DNA from: Nectonema munidae
Taxonomy: Eukaryota; Nematomorpha; Nectonematoida; Nectonematidae
Length of the DNA: 64,000 nucleotides
NCBI GenBank assembly: GCA_030549495.1
Contig: JAUIRK010000879.1
Span: 248,001-312,000 of the forward strand
Direction of reading: 5' to 3'
A program made the position numbers and the translations under genes. Positions 27,601 to 35,655 of this stretch are shown one piece after another (the first letter of the stretch is position 1; every line of letters begins with the position of its first letter). The notes below the pieces were generated by a model, which made no database searches, had not been told where the DNA came from, and saw nothing but the letters and a program-made list of their open reading frames with translations.

Positions 27601-30600
27601 TTTAGATAAAGTGAAATTAGTGAATATTGTTCTCGAAATTTTTGACGCGTATTCTCTGGCTGGTGAGTTTGTACACATGTATCCATTATCCTTGCGGAAG
27701 AAAGCAATATCTCTTTTTTGCCAAAATCTCACATGTAATTACGTCGCGACAAAAAATGGTTCATCTTTGCGAAAGAGTATTCGAATTCAAGTCAAGCCCA
27801 AGCTTTTTCTTTGTCCAAAACAGTTGTTTCAAATCAGTAAAAAGTAAATTTTTAACTTTTTTAACACAATAATGAAAAAAAATTTGGATACGGTATCGGA
27901 ATTTTTTCCTTATATAGATATTTATTAATGTATATTATCTCCAATTTACCTTATGTTCTTGGAGCCCATGATTACTCTCTCTCTCTCTCTCTCTCTCTCA
28001 TTATTGTCAGTCTAAGCCAGTGGTTCTTAACCTTTAGGATCTGTTTATCCCTAAATATTATGGAAAAAAAATTTATGACCCCTATAAAATTCTTTTTGAT
28101 TCAGCCGTTTAAAATTAAAAACAAGAAAATTTACATGTTATATTTTATAATACAAACACTTGTTAAAAGAAAGTTTAATTGAAAAAAATTATTTAAATTA
28201 ATATAATCTAACAAATTCAGTATAATTTAATTCGAAGGCTGGTATTGTTTGTCAGACAAAAGTTTTCCAAAACATGGTGTAAAGCTCGACAGACAGCATC
28301 TCGTGTCTGAATCAATTGCAAGCTTATTACGTGCACTTGTTTTTAAGGATATCATTGCACAAAATCCAGTCTCGCAACGATAAATTGAAGGTGACTGTAT
28401 CAAAAAAATCATAGCACGTTTGGAAAGAATAGGATAAACGGTTTTTAATTTGGCCCAGAATGACGGAAGTGCTTGCTCGAAAAAATCGAGTTTTAATTAA
28501 CTGTCTTCTCTTATTTGAAGAAACTCCACTTTGGCAGCAACATCAGAGTCATCAATGCTACTTTCTCTCACTGAAAAAGGTCTGGTGATCCAAATGTCAT
28601 TAGAACGGCTATTTAACTTCGGAAAATAGTTTTCAATTGCTTGATTGCAAGCAACATGTGTGAGATTTAAAATGATGTTTGATTTTAAGAGCAAAATTAT
28701 TAATTGATTGCATCATACAATCAGGATTAATGAATACATCAAATTAAAATCATTTTGCAACTGATGGAAAGACGTTCATGAGGATACACTTTTGCATACC
28801 AAAAGTTTTTCATGACCCCTGCAAAAACTTCAAACGACCCCCAAAGGGGTCACGACCTTCAAGTTAAGAACCACTGGTCTAAGCAGTAAATCAAATAAAT
28901 CATTTTACGAAAATGAGTCAAAACTTTTCTACTAAAATGCCTACGAGGAAAAGATGTAGAAGTTTCGTAACTTAAATGTTAATATTGTATTTTAAAAGGG
29001 GTCGTCCGACAATAAGGCTGGCATCAATAACCTAAAAGCGCGCAAAGTCAACTGAAGCATCATTCATCTAAAAAATACATTGGTGAAACTGCTTATAGTT
29101 TTTTTCAGTTCGACTTAAAGAACATATCAATCTTTGTAGATTTTAAAACTATATAAAAGGAAATACTTTAAAAAATAAAATGGAAGAATGCATCATTATT
29201 GACATGCCATTAATGATGCATCATGGTCTGCAGCTCTTCCAATAGCAGGGTACTTTTTAACCGTTTCATTTAAAGAATATTATTTTATCTTGTCCAATAC
29301 TTTTCTTACCTAGCTTTATTCTCAAACCATTTCCAATGACTCTTCAAACAGAGGCAAGAATAAATGTGTTATCCTTGGTGTTTAATGACGACTCCTATAC
29401 AGAAGTTTTTGGAGTGCATGTCTTTGCAAAGAGTATGTGGACTAAATAATTTATTTTTAATGGCGGGATGCTTTTCATTAATTACCATAAGTGTGGCATT
29501 TAATTCTGTGAACATTGCAAATATTGAGTTTTTATTATGGTTTTACAAATTGTCGATAATTAATGTATCCAAGGACTAAATGTCTAAAGTTGTAGATGAA
29601 TTCAAGCATGCTTTAAAATTATTTTCTGTAGAGCAAAATGTAATAACTGTATACTTACCAATCTAAGTAACATCGAACTAACTAGTATAAACAACTATCA
29701 AACCACGGGCAAACTTACTAACCAATCATCTAACTAATTGCTTAAACTAACTAACTTTGTTTAACGTCCTTTGTTCCCGAATCCATCCCACACAAATTTG
29801 TGGAACTTTTTATTTGGAGCGTGATACATTCTTATCTTCTAGCTATGAATTCTATGCTTTTATTTGAATAGTTTGATGGACATATAACTTAATTTCACAT
29901 ATCAAAACTTGTTAAAAACGAAATATATTATTTTAGATCAAAAAAACAAATCATAACCTAAAAGTTATATTGTCATAAAAGGGAGCATATCTCACATCAT
30001 GTTGGTAAAAAATACATTGAATTTTACTAAGTAAAAAAAATAAAAAAGCAACAAATTTATTACACGAAAAAGTAATTTTTATTACTTTGAATGAAAAGCG
30101 TTAAAGCAGTGCATGTGAAGGGCAACGTTACACTTGATACATCTTTTTTTAGTGCCTTTTTTGCAAAATACGCATATTTTCTGGGTGGGGAGATTGCCAA
30201 AATCATGATCTTTTGTATCAAATCTAATATCACTGCTGACTTTATTTGTAAAAAAATGAATTTTAGTTGTTTTGTTTGCGAAGTTTTGCAAAAGATACGT
30301 GTTGACAATTTCTCGTACGAATCCGAGTTGATCCAATGGTTTTTCTTTATATAGGCCACTTTTTTGTACAAGAACCAAGAGTTTTGTAAAGAGGCATGGA
30401 ACAAAAATCGGAAAAAAGGCCACCACCATTTTTTCAAACGTATGCTCATTTGGTATTGTGTAATATTTTGATTTGATCTGTCTACTCCACCCATCAATCG
30501 GTTATACTCCGCTATTCCATTTGGTTGTGGTATAACTATGATATTTCTTTTTGAAGAACACCATCTTCTAACACTTTTCAAAGGCTTCACACCGAGACAG

Positions 30601-33600
30601 GTCGATGCCAGATTTACTACATTATTGTCTCTCCATGTTATGATAATTATCTTAGAACAAGTGTCGTTTCGATAATCTAAACTACCCCTAACTTTTTTGA
30701 GTAAAGATTTTTTATTAATAATTGGGCATTTTTGCATTCTATCACTTCTTATTACACCTGTTGCATGAAACCCTTTTTTCCTTAAAAGTTCAAACAAATG
30801 TAGGGAGCAGAAATAGTTATCCATCACAAGGTGGTAATTATTTCCTGGTAAAAGATTAGCAAATTTCATCACAACGCTTCCTCCTATTCCGAGTTCTTTG
30901 TTGTAGGCTTCAGACTTACCCGCATATGGGGAAACAGAAATAATGTACCGATCTGAAGTGCACATTGTCCAAGTCTTATACCCGAATCTTATAGGTTTTC
31001 CTTTCATGAATTGTTTAGAAGGGTGCTTACCATAATATTCTATCATTGACTCATCAATGCTAATAGTTTTTGATTCGGGTATATGACATAGAAATCGATT
31101 ATTTATTTTCTCGTAAAATGGCTTTATTTTTGCTAATTTATCACCTGGTTCTTGGCACAAATTGTCGGCTAAATGAATATAACTAAGGACTTTTTCAAGC
31201 CGATTACGACTAAATGCCTTAGCTATAGCTATGTTATGCATGTCGTCTTTTTGTTCCCAGAACATTCTATTTCTACAAACTGGGCTGTAGCCACTTATTA
31301 TTAGAACACTTAAAAAAGTTTCAACTCACATATATTAATACTAAAATTTAAATCTCCTTTATCTCTCCTAGCATACAACAACGTTTGTTCTTGAATAAAA
31401 TCCATAACTTGGTCATCGAAAAAAAGTTCAAAATACTTTACGGGAGAAAACGCATTTATGTCATCTAAAGTGCTTTGGATGCGTGAATCATTGTCGCAAG
31501 ACAAAGACTTTATATCTAATTTTTTCCATGATCTTGAATCAGGCGTTCTTTTAACTTCTTTTTCAATAAAAATATCATCCTCATCACCACATAATTCTTT
31601 AGTACCATCAACTTTGTTCACTATTAAATTTGCAGTAGCATTCAATTGATTTCCCGAAAGATTGTCAATTGAAAATTCATGGTTTTCATCACCACTATCT
31701 CCATCGCTTATTATTGAATTTTCTGGAGGAGATATGAAGATTTTAGCAGAAGAAAACTCATTATCATTTAAAATTGAAAATGCTTCGTTTACATTCATAT
31801 TCTAAAATATTTACTCTTATAATACTGATATTTTGCTAGAACACTACCCAGATACTACTTACCCTATCCCAAACACACACACATGGGCGGACAGAATATC
31901 TAAAGACATAGTGTAGAAATACAGAATATCGAATGGACAAAGTGTCGAACAGACAATGATAAATGTTAAAACAGGGGGAAGATAAATGATAATGAAAGAG
32001 AGAAGGATTACAATGTATCGAACAGACAATGATAAATGATAATGAGAGAGAAAATAAAGTATCCATTTATTTATTTATCATAATTTACATTTATTTTTTA
32101 GTCTGTTAGAGATTTAGTCACCAATTAATTTCTTTCAAGATTTAAAAGTTTCTATAAATTTCCATTCTACCAAACCCATCATAATGGAAATATTCAAGAC
32201 TCAAATGGGTGGAAAGAAACTCCAGACAAAATCCCCCTCCCCTGGACAAAATACCTTCTCTCAAAATGAGAAAGAGGACAGAACCCCCCTCTTTTAAACA
32301 CAAAAACTTAATTATTAGAGTTAGTATTAACACAAGCCATAAATTTGATACACAAAAATGACGTGTACAGACAAAAGTCCTACCTCCATGCATACGTGAT
32401 AAAGTGAACGAATTTATTGGAAATGTGAAAAACGATATTATTGCAACGGCAGAGCAATAACACAAAGTGAAACAATTTGTAAAACTCCAGAGCATTCACA
32501 TCAGCAAGAAGGTTCTCATATAAATGTTATAAAAGTTATACATAAGATAAAAATTCGTTCTCAACATTTTTTAAAATTCTTATTGTTTTTAGTGTTATAT
32601 TATTGTATACTTGTAATCCTTTATCCATTTTATCTTTTCGATACATTGTCATTTCGACACTCTCTTTCGCTATTTTGTCCTAGAACCCCCCCCCCCCCCC
32701 AAATGGAACAAAAGATTACAAATGGAACTATGATATAGAAAATGTGACCTTGAGAGAAAAATTTCTATGTTCAATATCAGAATGAATAAATTTTCATTGC
32801 AGTATGAAGCTTACAAAAATGAATTTGGTATGAGAATCATGAAGTCGTTGCAGTATAAAATTTGTAATAACAAATAAAACATCAACATATGGTATCAGAA
32901 TGAAGAAAATTTCATTGCAGCATCAAGTTTGCAATAAAAAATAAACAAGCAAGGTTTGGTGTCAGTATCAAAAAACCTTGAATGAACCTAACATTTGGTG
33001 CCAAAATCAAAAAATAATTTCATTGCAGAATATGAAGAAGCTTGAAAATAATAAGTAATTGCATTTTATTTTATTATATATCAATTATGACTATTTTTAA
33101 AGTTTTGATAACCACATGTAGTCAGTCTTTCATGACAATATAACCTAAAAGTTATGTAAAAAAAAATTGGAAATAATAATCCTTTAGAAAATATTTTTTC
33201 GATAGTTATGTATCAGGTCTTGTTTTTAACAGTCTAAATTTAATTTTAAATGAAACCGGTGTGCCAGAAGTCGATCCTAGCATACAATAATTTCAAAACA
33301 AATGCAAATTGAAAAATGAGCGTTTTTTCTGTGACATGCAATCATACTTGAGATCATTAATTTTGATGAGATGGTGCTTTGCTCTGAAAAATTAGCCAAA
33401 TTTGATATGAAAACTCACTTTAAATGTTTTAAGCTTAATGAAGGAAGCTAGAGAAGCTTTTTCTTGTAAAATTATTCATTAAAAAAACATAACTTTTGGT
33501 TAGGATGTCATTAATGGGTACAGCAACAAATTCTATTTCGGGTACTACATCTAGAATCGAACCCGAAACCTTTAGAATGAAATCCTCCAGGTCTAACTAC

Positions 33601-34553
33601 CATGCCACCGACGCCCTACTTACTTACTTTACCTAACCAAAGATTTAACTAACTGAACGACAAATTGTTCACAAAATTTGTCCTTTAGAGTGAGAAAAGC
33701 ACACGATCCACAAATTATTAATATTTTTTCTCTTTCAGATTTAGTTTATGCTAATAGTATAATGTTTACATAATTTGCTAAATCGCCTCATACCAAGCAA
33801 TTCATCCTTTATCTTCATTTTTAGGATTTCACATAAATGTTTTTATAGTGTGCTAGTCATTTCGTAAAATGCCCTTCATTAACATTTTAAATAAGATTGA
33901 CATCTGTTTATTCTCCTTACTTAGCATGTTTTTTGATATATTGGAATTTCAAATTATGAAATAACCTATTTTTATCTCGATTATATTTTATCTGTTTTTT
34001 GACATATCGATACCAAAAGAAAAAAAAATGTGAAAACACAAATAATTAGCTATCCCCTGTTATTGTATTGTTTTTTTTAATGATAAAAAGTTTTACGGCT
34101 AATGTTTCCAGCACGCTGAGGTTTAGCCGGTTTTTACCACTATGACATTTTAGACAAAATCAAACTAATCTCTCGTTATTTTGCGTCTACATTGATCTCT
34201 ATTTTGCTCGTCCCCTAATGTTAAATGTCTTTTGATCATGTCTTTTTTGACTATTTCTATCCATGTCATCTTTGGCCTGTCTTTATTCTTACCTAAAGTT
34301 TGATTTTTATAAGCTTCTTTAATTAGATCACCCAAAGGTCTTCTATTTACGTGCCCAAACCACATTAACCTTTGTATTTCTAATTCAAGATTTTTTAAGA
34401 AAACAATATAAGTCTACATTTTCAATTTACTTTTTGTTCTAAGTCGAAAATGGCTCCTCCTCTATCAATCATTGTGAAACTGCTAAAAGTAAAAGTCTAG
34501 ATGCTTATACAAGTGATGAAGATTCACAAATCTCTGATCTCAATTTTGCGTAA
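6307..34553 (+). CDS. CMTR1: CMTR1-like mRNA cap 2'-O-ribose methyltransferase (12 exons, 5'-partial)
   Basis: Joining 12 exons (6307-6673, 8631-8722, 8795-8827, 8884-8987, 12688-12784, 12844-12976, 19934-20043, 20093-20379, 26732-27005, 27606-27843, 29314-29432, 34444-34553) gives 653 codons, with matching phase at every junction and no internal stop. The family transfers a methyl group from AdoMet to the first-nucleotide ribose of capped RNA. The FtsJ-fold K-D-K-E tetrad is visible: SSLKFANLD (exon 1), VVSD (exon 4), GGTFICKLF and NSEKYLVC (exon 6). The post-catalytic region also fits CMTR1: ALAKL, then SLWKLKEP, then LPPRTLL. The AdoMet loop, usually D-V-C-A-G-P-G-G, reads D-L-S-C-I-S-G-S. 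No G-patch or WW domain is seen, and the acceptor phase shows that an upstream exon is missing. CMTR2 fits less well. It may be a diverged or inactive paralogue. Confidence 0.8.
7114..7250. mobile_element. TTAA MITE (piggyBac-type), ~137 bp
   Basis: It runs from TTAACCCGTTAACGACCA to TGGTCGATAACCGATTAA. Internally it carries the family signature 'cagacgacgtctaatgta'. Confidence 0.8.
7327..7724. mobile_element. hAT-type MITE, ~400 bp
   Basis: It starts CACGGGTTGGGAACC with 'ggctcgcgagccagacatgg' and ends AAAAGGTTCCCGGCCCCTG. The flanks ctataggc and ctatatat agree at 5 of 8 bases. The short plus-strand ORFs inside are spurious. Confidence 0.65.
8097..8190. mobile_element. TTAA MITE, partial copy
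   Basis: It carries 'aatgttcctattttggaaca' and 'cttcgtctgcg', as in the copies at 23522 and 55080. The left end is decayed. The right TTAA is shared with the next MITE. Confidence 0.6.
8187..8329. mobile_element. TTAA MITE
   Basis: It opens TTAACCCGTTAACGACCAGA, with internal 'cagacgatatctaatgtaaa', and ends near ATGGGTTAA. It abuts the preceding partial copy. Confidence 0.75.
8631..8722 (+). CDS. CMTR1: CMTR1-like exon 2 (AdoMet motif I region)
   Basis: This exon opens after ttcaataaag and closes at the strong donor gtaaga. It encodes FYFCDLSCISGSSSEYVFY, collinear with the family's YFADVCAGPGGFSEYVLW. SEYV is conserved while the glycine-rich loop is largely lost (codons 8677-8712). It enters in phase 2 and leaves in phase 1. 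Confidence 0.75.
8795..8827 (+). CDS. CMTR1: CMTR1-like exon 3 (33-nt microexon)
   Basis: It is flanked by attccaacag and gtaatt and encodes FCHCFEVENFG, matching the family segment WHAKGFGMT in position. Introns of 72 and 56 bp surround it. Both junctions are phase 1. Confidence 0.65.
8884..8987 (+). CDS. CMTR1: CMTR1-like exon 4 (catalytic Asp)
   Basis: The acceptor is attatttag and the donor is gtatta, in phase 0. It encodes LHKFCSFVEEATCGNKVD then LVVSDR. The Asp codon at 8982-8984 aligns with the tetrad Asp of FLMADGG. The frame stays open to 9118. The earlier donor is preferred because it restores the expected 14-residue spacing from Asp to QEI in the next exon. Confidence 0.7.
8988..9529. 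other. Intron sequence without recognised features
   Basis: AT-rich, with short open stretches in several frames and no splice-compatible exon recognised. An in-frame continuation of exon 4 runs to 9118. Confidence 0.4.
9530..10439 (-). mobile_element. Tigger/pogo-type DNA transposon, deletion derivative
   Basis: The ends are CAGTCGAACCC and GGGGTTCGACTG with TA duplications (9528-9529 and 10440-10441). The minus strand encodes the C-terminal part of a Tigger/jerky-like transposase: HLNNWVEADD, an acidic run, then YLIRFFEHQYLEVLQMQTIL, with one frame change. The DDE core is missing. Plus-strand ORFs here are antisense shadows. It lies in CMTR1-like intron 4. Confidence 0.8.
10442..11239. other. 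Intron sequence, nothing recognised
   Basis: AT-rich with no ORF above noise. No repeat termini were spotted. Confidence 0.5.
11394..11513. mobile_element. TTAA MITE with near-perfect ends, 120 bp
   Basis: Its 18-bp ends are TTAACCCTTTGAGGACCA and TGGTCCTCAAAGGGTTAA. The core contains 'cgtctgcttt' and 'aaagcagacg', also inverted. Confidence 0.85.
11557..11676. mobile_element. TTAA MITE, left end decayed
   Basis: It carries 'cagacgatatctaatgtaaa' and ends GGGTTAA. The left TTAA is not preserved. Confidence 0.65.
12688..12784 (+). CDS. CMTR1: CMTR1-like exon 5
   Basis: The acceptor is gcatgttttag and the donor is gtaagc. It encodes NWEYQEIMNKPVM, then LIALKLLKT, collinear with the family's QENLQEILSKQLL...LMALSIVRT. 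It enters in phase 0 and leaves in phase 1. A 59-bp intron follows. The preceding intron is 3.7 kb and carries a Tigger relic and a hAT element. Confidence 0.8.
12844..12976 (+). CDS. CMTR1: CMTR1-like exon 6 (catalytic Lys and Glu)
   Basis: This is the most diagnostic exon. It reads GGTFICKLFEVNTIFSVSLL, then KMCLVKPMTSKPFNSEK, against the family's [20 protein letters not shown] and CLFKPITSRPANSER. The tetrad Lys codon is 12861-12863 and the Glu codon is 12972-12974. The acceptor is gatcatag, the donor is gtagta, and it leaves in phase 2. Confidence 0.85.
12977..14159. other. Intron 6 left part, no gene seen
   Basis: Very AT-rich. The loosely repeated 'aaaaaatttgattttt' and 'gacctaaaaaatc' motifs suggest old degenerate repeats. 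No ORF or terminal repeat was recognised. Confidence 0.5.
14160..14279 (-). repeat. tRNA-derived SINE, family A
   Basis: The minus strand shows a box-A-like TGAGTAAGGTTGGTTAGG (14255-14272) and box B GGTTCGATCCC (about 14216-14226), as in a tRNA head. A second copy lies at 19630-19746. Stem pairing is poor, so it is not a functional tRNA. Confidence 0.8.
14499..14742. mobile_element. hAT-type MITE with perfect 8-bp TSD
   Basis: The ends are TAGTAGTGGGATTCA and TGAATCCCACTACTG. The catacaag duplications lie at 14491-14498 and 14743-14750. It is 244 bp long with no ORF. Confidence 0.9.
15020..15720 (-). pseudogene. hAT-like transposase fragment (decayed)
   Basis: Minus-strand reading gives FNIHKDNFLIFSIDSA, NIAAGKILNAIYTNLFHIT, then ITEKMSEIKDIVESF. 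This resembles the 'sDaapymlkag...yeNFEivkeIv' region of hAT proteins related to the GTF2I-repeat/ZBED group. It contains stops and frame changes, and no termini were found. The family call is from memory of motif order. Confidence 0.5.
15903..19374 (-). mobile_element. RTE-type LINE, near full length, with 14-bp TSD
   Basis: Perfect duplications ccggttctaagtat flank it at 15889-15902 and 19375-19388. Reading 5' to 3' on the minus strand there is a 5' UTR with 'ttggcgccaggaaggacatc', then an AP endonuclease domain (FASANVASLVGRSAED, GLQEVRYK, YWIGNKEGQGEVGLMV). RT follows (QMGFTPGKCTINAIFI, AFVDLEKTFDSVPRNVIRWA), then a C-terminal RLRWFGHVERM. The 3' tail is a short GAT repeat. Endonuclease sequences of this type are often annotated as craniofacial development protein 2-like. 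There are several frame breaks, so it is inactive. It lies in CMTR1-like intron 6. Confidence 0.85.
19630..19746 (-). repeat. tRNA-derived SINE, family A, second copy
   Basis: It matches the copy at 14160-14279: 'gcttgatgcgggatcg', 'cccaagaccttgagttatcg' and 'cctaaccaaccctactcacg' in the same order. Box B has lost one base. Confidence 0.8.
19934..20043 (+). CDS. CMTR1: CMTR1-like exon 7
   Basis: The acceptor is ttccccttag, and the phase-2 join rebuilds SEK-YLVCFGLN, matching the family's SERYVVCKGL. The donor is gtcttt, which is weak. A 49-bp intron follows, the shortest in the gene. The intron before it is 7 kb and holds the RTE LINE and two SINE copies. Confidence 0.75.
20093..20379 (+). 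CDS. CMTR1: CMTR1-like exon 8
   Basis: It encodes DKDFTNFMVQCNNHFGQFQS, then ALAKLV and SLWKLKEP, ending at QYTQ before gtttgg (phase 0). The order matches the family's HEFTDYMIRSNESHCSLQ, ALAKIHAF and CLRLWGIPD. This is the region between the methyltransferase domain and the guanylyltransferase-like domain. Confidence 0.8.
20380..21817. other. Intron 8 left part, no gene seen
   Basis: AT-rich. A GC-rich 'tagggtcccctaaaacggtg' start at about 20519 looks like a hAT terminus, but no partner end was found. Confidence 0.5.
21818..22259. mobile_element. hAT-type MITE, 442 bp
   Basis: The ends are TAGGGTTTGC and GCAAACCCTA. The flanks cttcctac and cttcctat match at 7 of 8 bases. An internal inverted repeat (cggagaaaagtgtgca / tgcacacttttctcc, about 22033-22092) could form a hairpin. 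Confidence 0.85.
23172..23478. mobile_element. hAT-type MITE inserted in LINE
   Basis: The ends are CAGTGCCCGCGCTA and TAGCGCGGGCACTT. The taagtgag duplications lie at 23164-23171 and 23479-23486. It includes a C-run near the left end. It interrupts ORF2 of the LINE. Confidence 0.85.
23522..23659. mobile_element. TTAA MITE inserted in LINE
   Basis: TTAACCCATTTAGGACCA to TGGTCTTAAATGGGTTAA, 138 bp including both TTAA. It is near identical to the copy at 55080-55208. Confidence 0.85.
26732..27005 (+). CDS. CMTR1: CMTR1-like exon 9
   Basis: The acceptor is ccaattttcag. It encodes the guanylyltransferase-like region, with LPPRTLLLGEF corresponding to the family's LPRDTLLSVEI. The chosen donor is gtaaac in phase 1. 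The frame is open as far as 27048, so a slightly longer exon is possible. Confidence 0.7.
27606..27843 (+). CDS. CMTR1: CMTR1-like exon 10
   Basis: The acceptor is gattttttttag and the donor is gtaaat in phase 2. It encodes KLVNIVLEIFDAYSLAG, then SIRIQVKPKLF, roughly parallel to the family's AIHILDVLVLNG and NPIRVKEVYRL. An ATG at 27546 upstream with a possible mini-intron was considered but is not needed. Confidence 0.65.
27975..27999. repeat. (CT)n microsatellite
   Basis: About 12 CT dinucleotides in CMTR1-like intron 10. Confidence 0.9.
28018..28876 (-). mobile_element. hAT element with perfect 8-bp TSD and transposase remnant
   Basis: The ends are CAGTGGTTCTTAACCTT and AAGTTAAGAACCACTG. 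The gtctaagc duplications lie at 28010-28017 and 28877-28884. The minus strand encodes RCETGFCAMISLKTSARNKL then DTRCCLSSFTP, matching the C-terminal 'CEtGFSal...LRcaLS' region of hAT transposases of the ZBED5/FAM200 type. The catalytic core is deleted. It is 859 bp long. Confidence 0.9.
29314..29432 (+). CDS. CMTR1: CMTR1-like exon 11
   Basis: The acceptor is ttcttacctag and the donor is gtatgt. It encodes FILKPFPMTLQTEARIN, then YTEVFGVHVFAK. It enters in phase 2 and leaves in phase 1. The similarity to CMTR1 is weak here, so the assignment rests on phase, splice signals and coding character. Confidence 0.6.
29433..30059. other. Intron 11 left part, no gene seen
   Basis: AT-rich. A short run of 'ctaactaa'-type words lies near 29690-29760. 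No ORF recognised. Confidence 0.5.
30060..31798 (-). mobile_element. piggyBac transposase (PGBD4-like), nearly complete
   Basis: Minus-strand N-terminus is acidic (31310-31798), followed by a one-base frame change, then SGYSPVCRNRMFWEQ and a 401-codon frame. The presumed catalytic Asp residues are in SIDESM, VMDNYFCS and GGVDRSNQ. Near 30350 the coding frame shifts again into ANKTTKIHFF, then CVFCKKGTKKRCIKCN and MHCFNAF, the Cys-rich C-terminal domain. Only these two frame shifts are obvious, so the copy is fairly young. Terminal repeats were not located. It lies in CMTR1-like intron 11. Confidence 0.85.
31836..32070. repeat. Local repeats with 'cgaacagacaatgataaatg'
   Basis: Two copies of this 20-mer (about 31948 and 32019) lie among related words such as 'gacaaagtgtcg'. 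The inverted words 'acattgtcatttcgacactc' at about 32645 suggest the edges of an unclassified element reaching to about 32690. Confidence 0.45.
32700..33060. repeat. Degenerate tandem repeat, ~65-70 bp unit
   Basis: Recurring 'ttggtatcagaatgaa' and 'tttcattgcagtatgaag' words, about five diverged copies, preceded by a C-run at about 32686. Confidence 0.65.
33536..33620 (-). repeat. tRNA-derived SINE, family B
   Basis: The minus strand reads GGCGTCGGTGGCATGGTAG (box A-like) and GGGTTCGATTCTAG (box B) at tRNA-like spacing. It is different from families A and C. Confidence 0.65.
34165..34365 (-). mobile_element. LINE ORF2 C-terminal fragment
   Basis: The minus strand encodes WFGHVNRRP, then DRPKMTWIEIVKKDM and QCRRKI, the typical C-terminal tail of RTE-like LINE ORF2. 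It is a 5'-truncated stub. Confidence 0.7.
34444..34553 (+). CDS. CMTR1: CMTR1-like terminal exon
   Basis: The acceptor is tttttgttctaag, in phase 1. It encodes an acidic, Ser-rich tail (TSDEDSQISDLNFA) and ends in TAA at 34551-34553. AATAAA follows 46 bp later. The tail replaces the WW domain found at the C-terminus of vertebrate CMTR1. It could instead be an internal exon using the donor gtaagc at 34550. Confidence 0.55.
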
Positions 34554-34598
34554 GCATTTATTAAGGGCATGTTTTTTGCTATCACTACCCAACCACTA

Positions 34599-34604
34599 AA
34601 TAAA
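34599..34604 (+). promoter_or_regulatory. Polyadenylation signal of the CMTR1-like gene
   Basis: AATAAA lies 46 bp after the TAA of the proposed terminal exon. It supports that exon being last, although AATAAA is common in AT-rich DNA. Confidence 0.45.
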
Positions 34605-35655
34605 TATATGCATTTTTTCTTTTCTTAATTAACATATTATTTATTCGTTAGAGATAGTTAAAGTTTAGTTCCATACCGGTAAGTGGAAGTATCTATTCCC
34701 AATAAAGTATTTTTATAGTGATCTCAAATTTTTTCCCGATGACCATGCTAAACCACCATTTTTATTTTTAATTATAAAATTATGCAAATAAAAATTTATT
34801 ATATTTTTATTTTTTTGCCAAATTATCAAGTGTAAGAACATGCTTTTATTTAAAAAGCTAATAAGTAAAATGTGATAAAATTAAATTATAATGTAAAAAA
34901 TGTTCTTCCGCCGCAGCGCACTCATTATTTTTTATGTTTTCATATCCTAAATAATTATCTACTTCATTTTCTATACTATATTTATATTTTTTCCACAAAT
35001 AGGTTTATTTGTTTCAGTGAAGCAAAAAAGTAAAACTCAGTTTTTCCTATTTCGCAAGAAATATCTTTTTGATGAATAATAATTGGTCTTAAATTAACCA
35101 ATTTTAAACTTAATCTTTACTGCGGGCTTCAAAATTCTGATCAAAAAAATTTTGCTTTGATCTTAGATCTAAAAATGTAACTATAAGTAACTTTTTGTTT
35201 GTAAGCCTTCAAAATACATTGCTTATATGATATGTAGTTAAGAAATACAACTTTGCTGTTTAGAACTATGGAGGCATTTTTATGTATGCTCCATTGTGAA
35301 TAACTAATAAATTTACACAAAGTTTTGGACAAATTTTTTTGGATAGTACTCTAAATAAGACTATTAAGCACTTCTGCATTTTTGAAGAGATGATATTAAG
35401 GAACACTGTCCGACAATTTTAAACTTTTGAAAAAATACATAAACCTTTTTAGTCAATTTTGATGTGCTGATCACGAAAGTAAAAACGAAAACTTTCCAAG
35501 ACGTCACAATTTTTTGTAGATTTGAATTTGAAAAATATCATATGTACTGTTATTTTATTCAAAAGTTCCAAAAAACTAGGGAAGTAAAAATTGATTCATT
35601 TATGGAAAACAAGATAAATTGGTAAGTTTTTTAAGCCTCGCTATTTCTTTTTCTT
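34605..35655. other. Intergenic, no gene seen
   Basis: AT-rich sequence between the CMTR1-like 3' end and the decayed multicopy gene. Only short noise ORFs. Confidence 0.5.
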
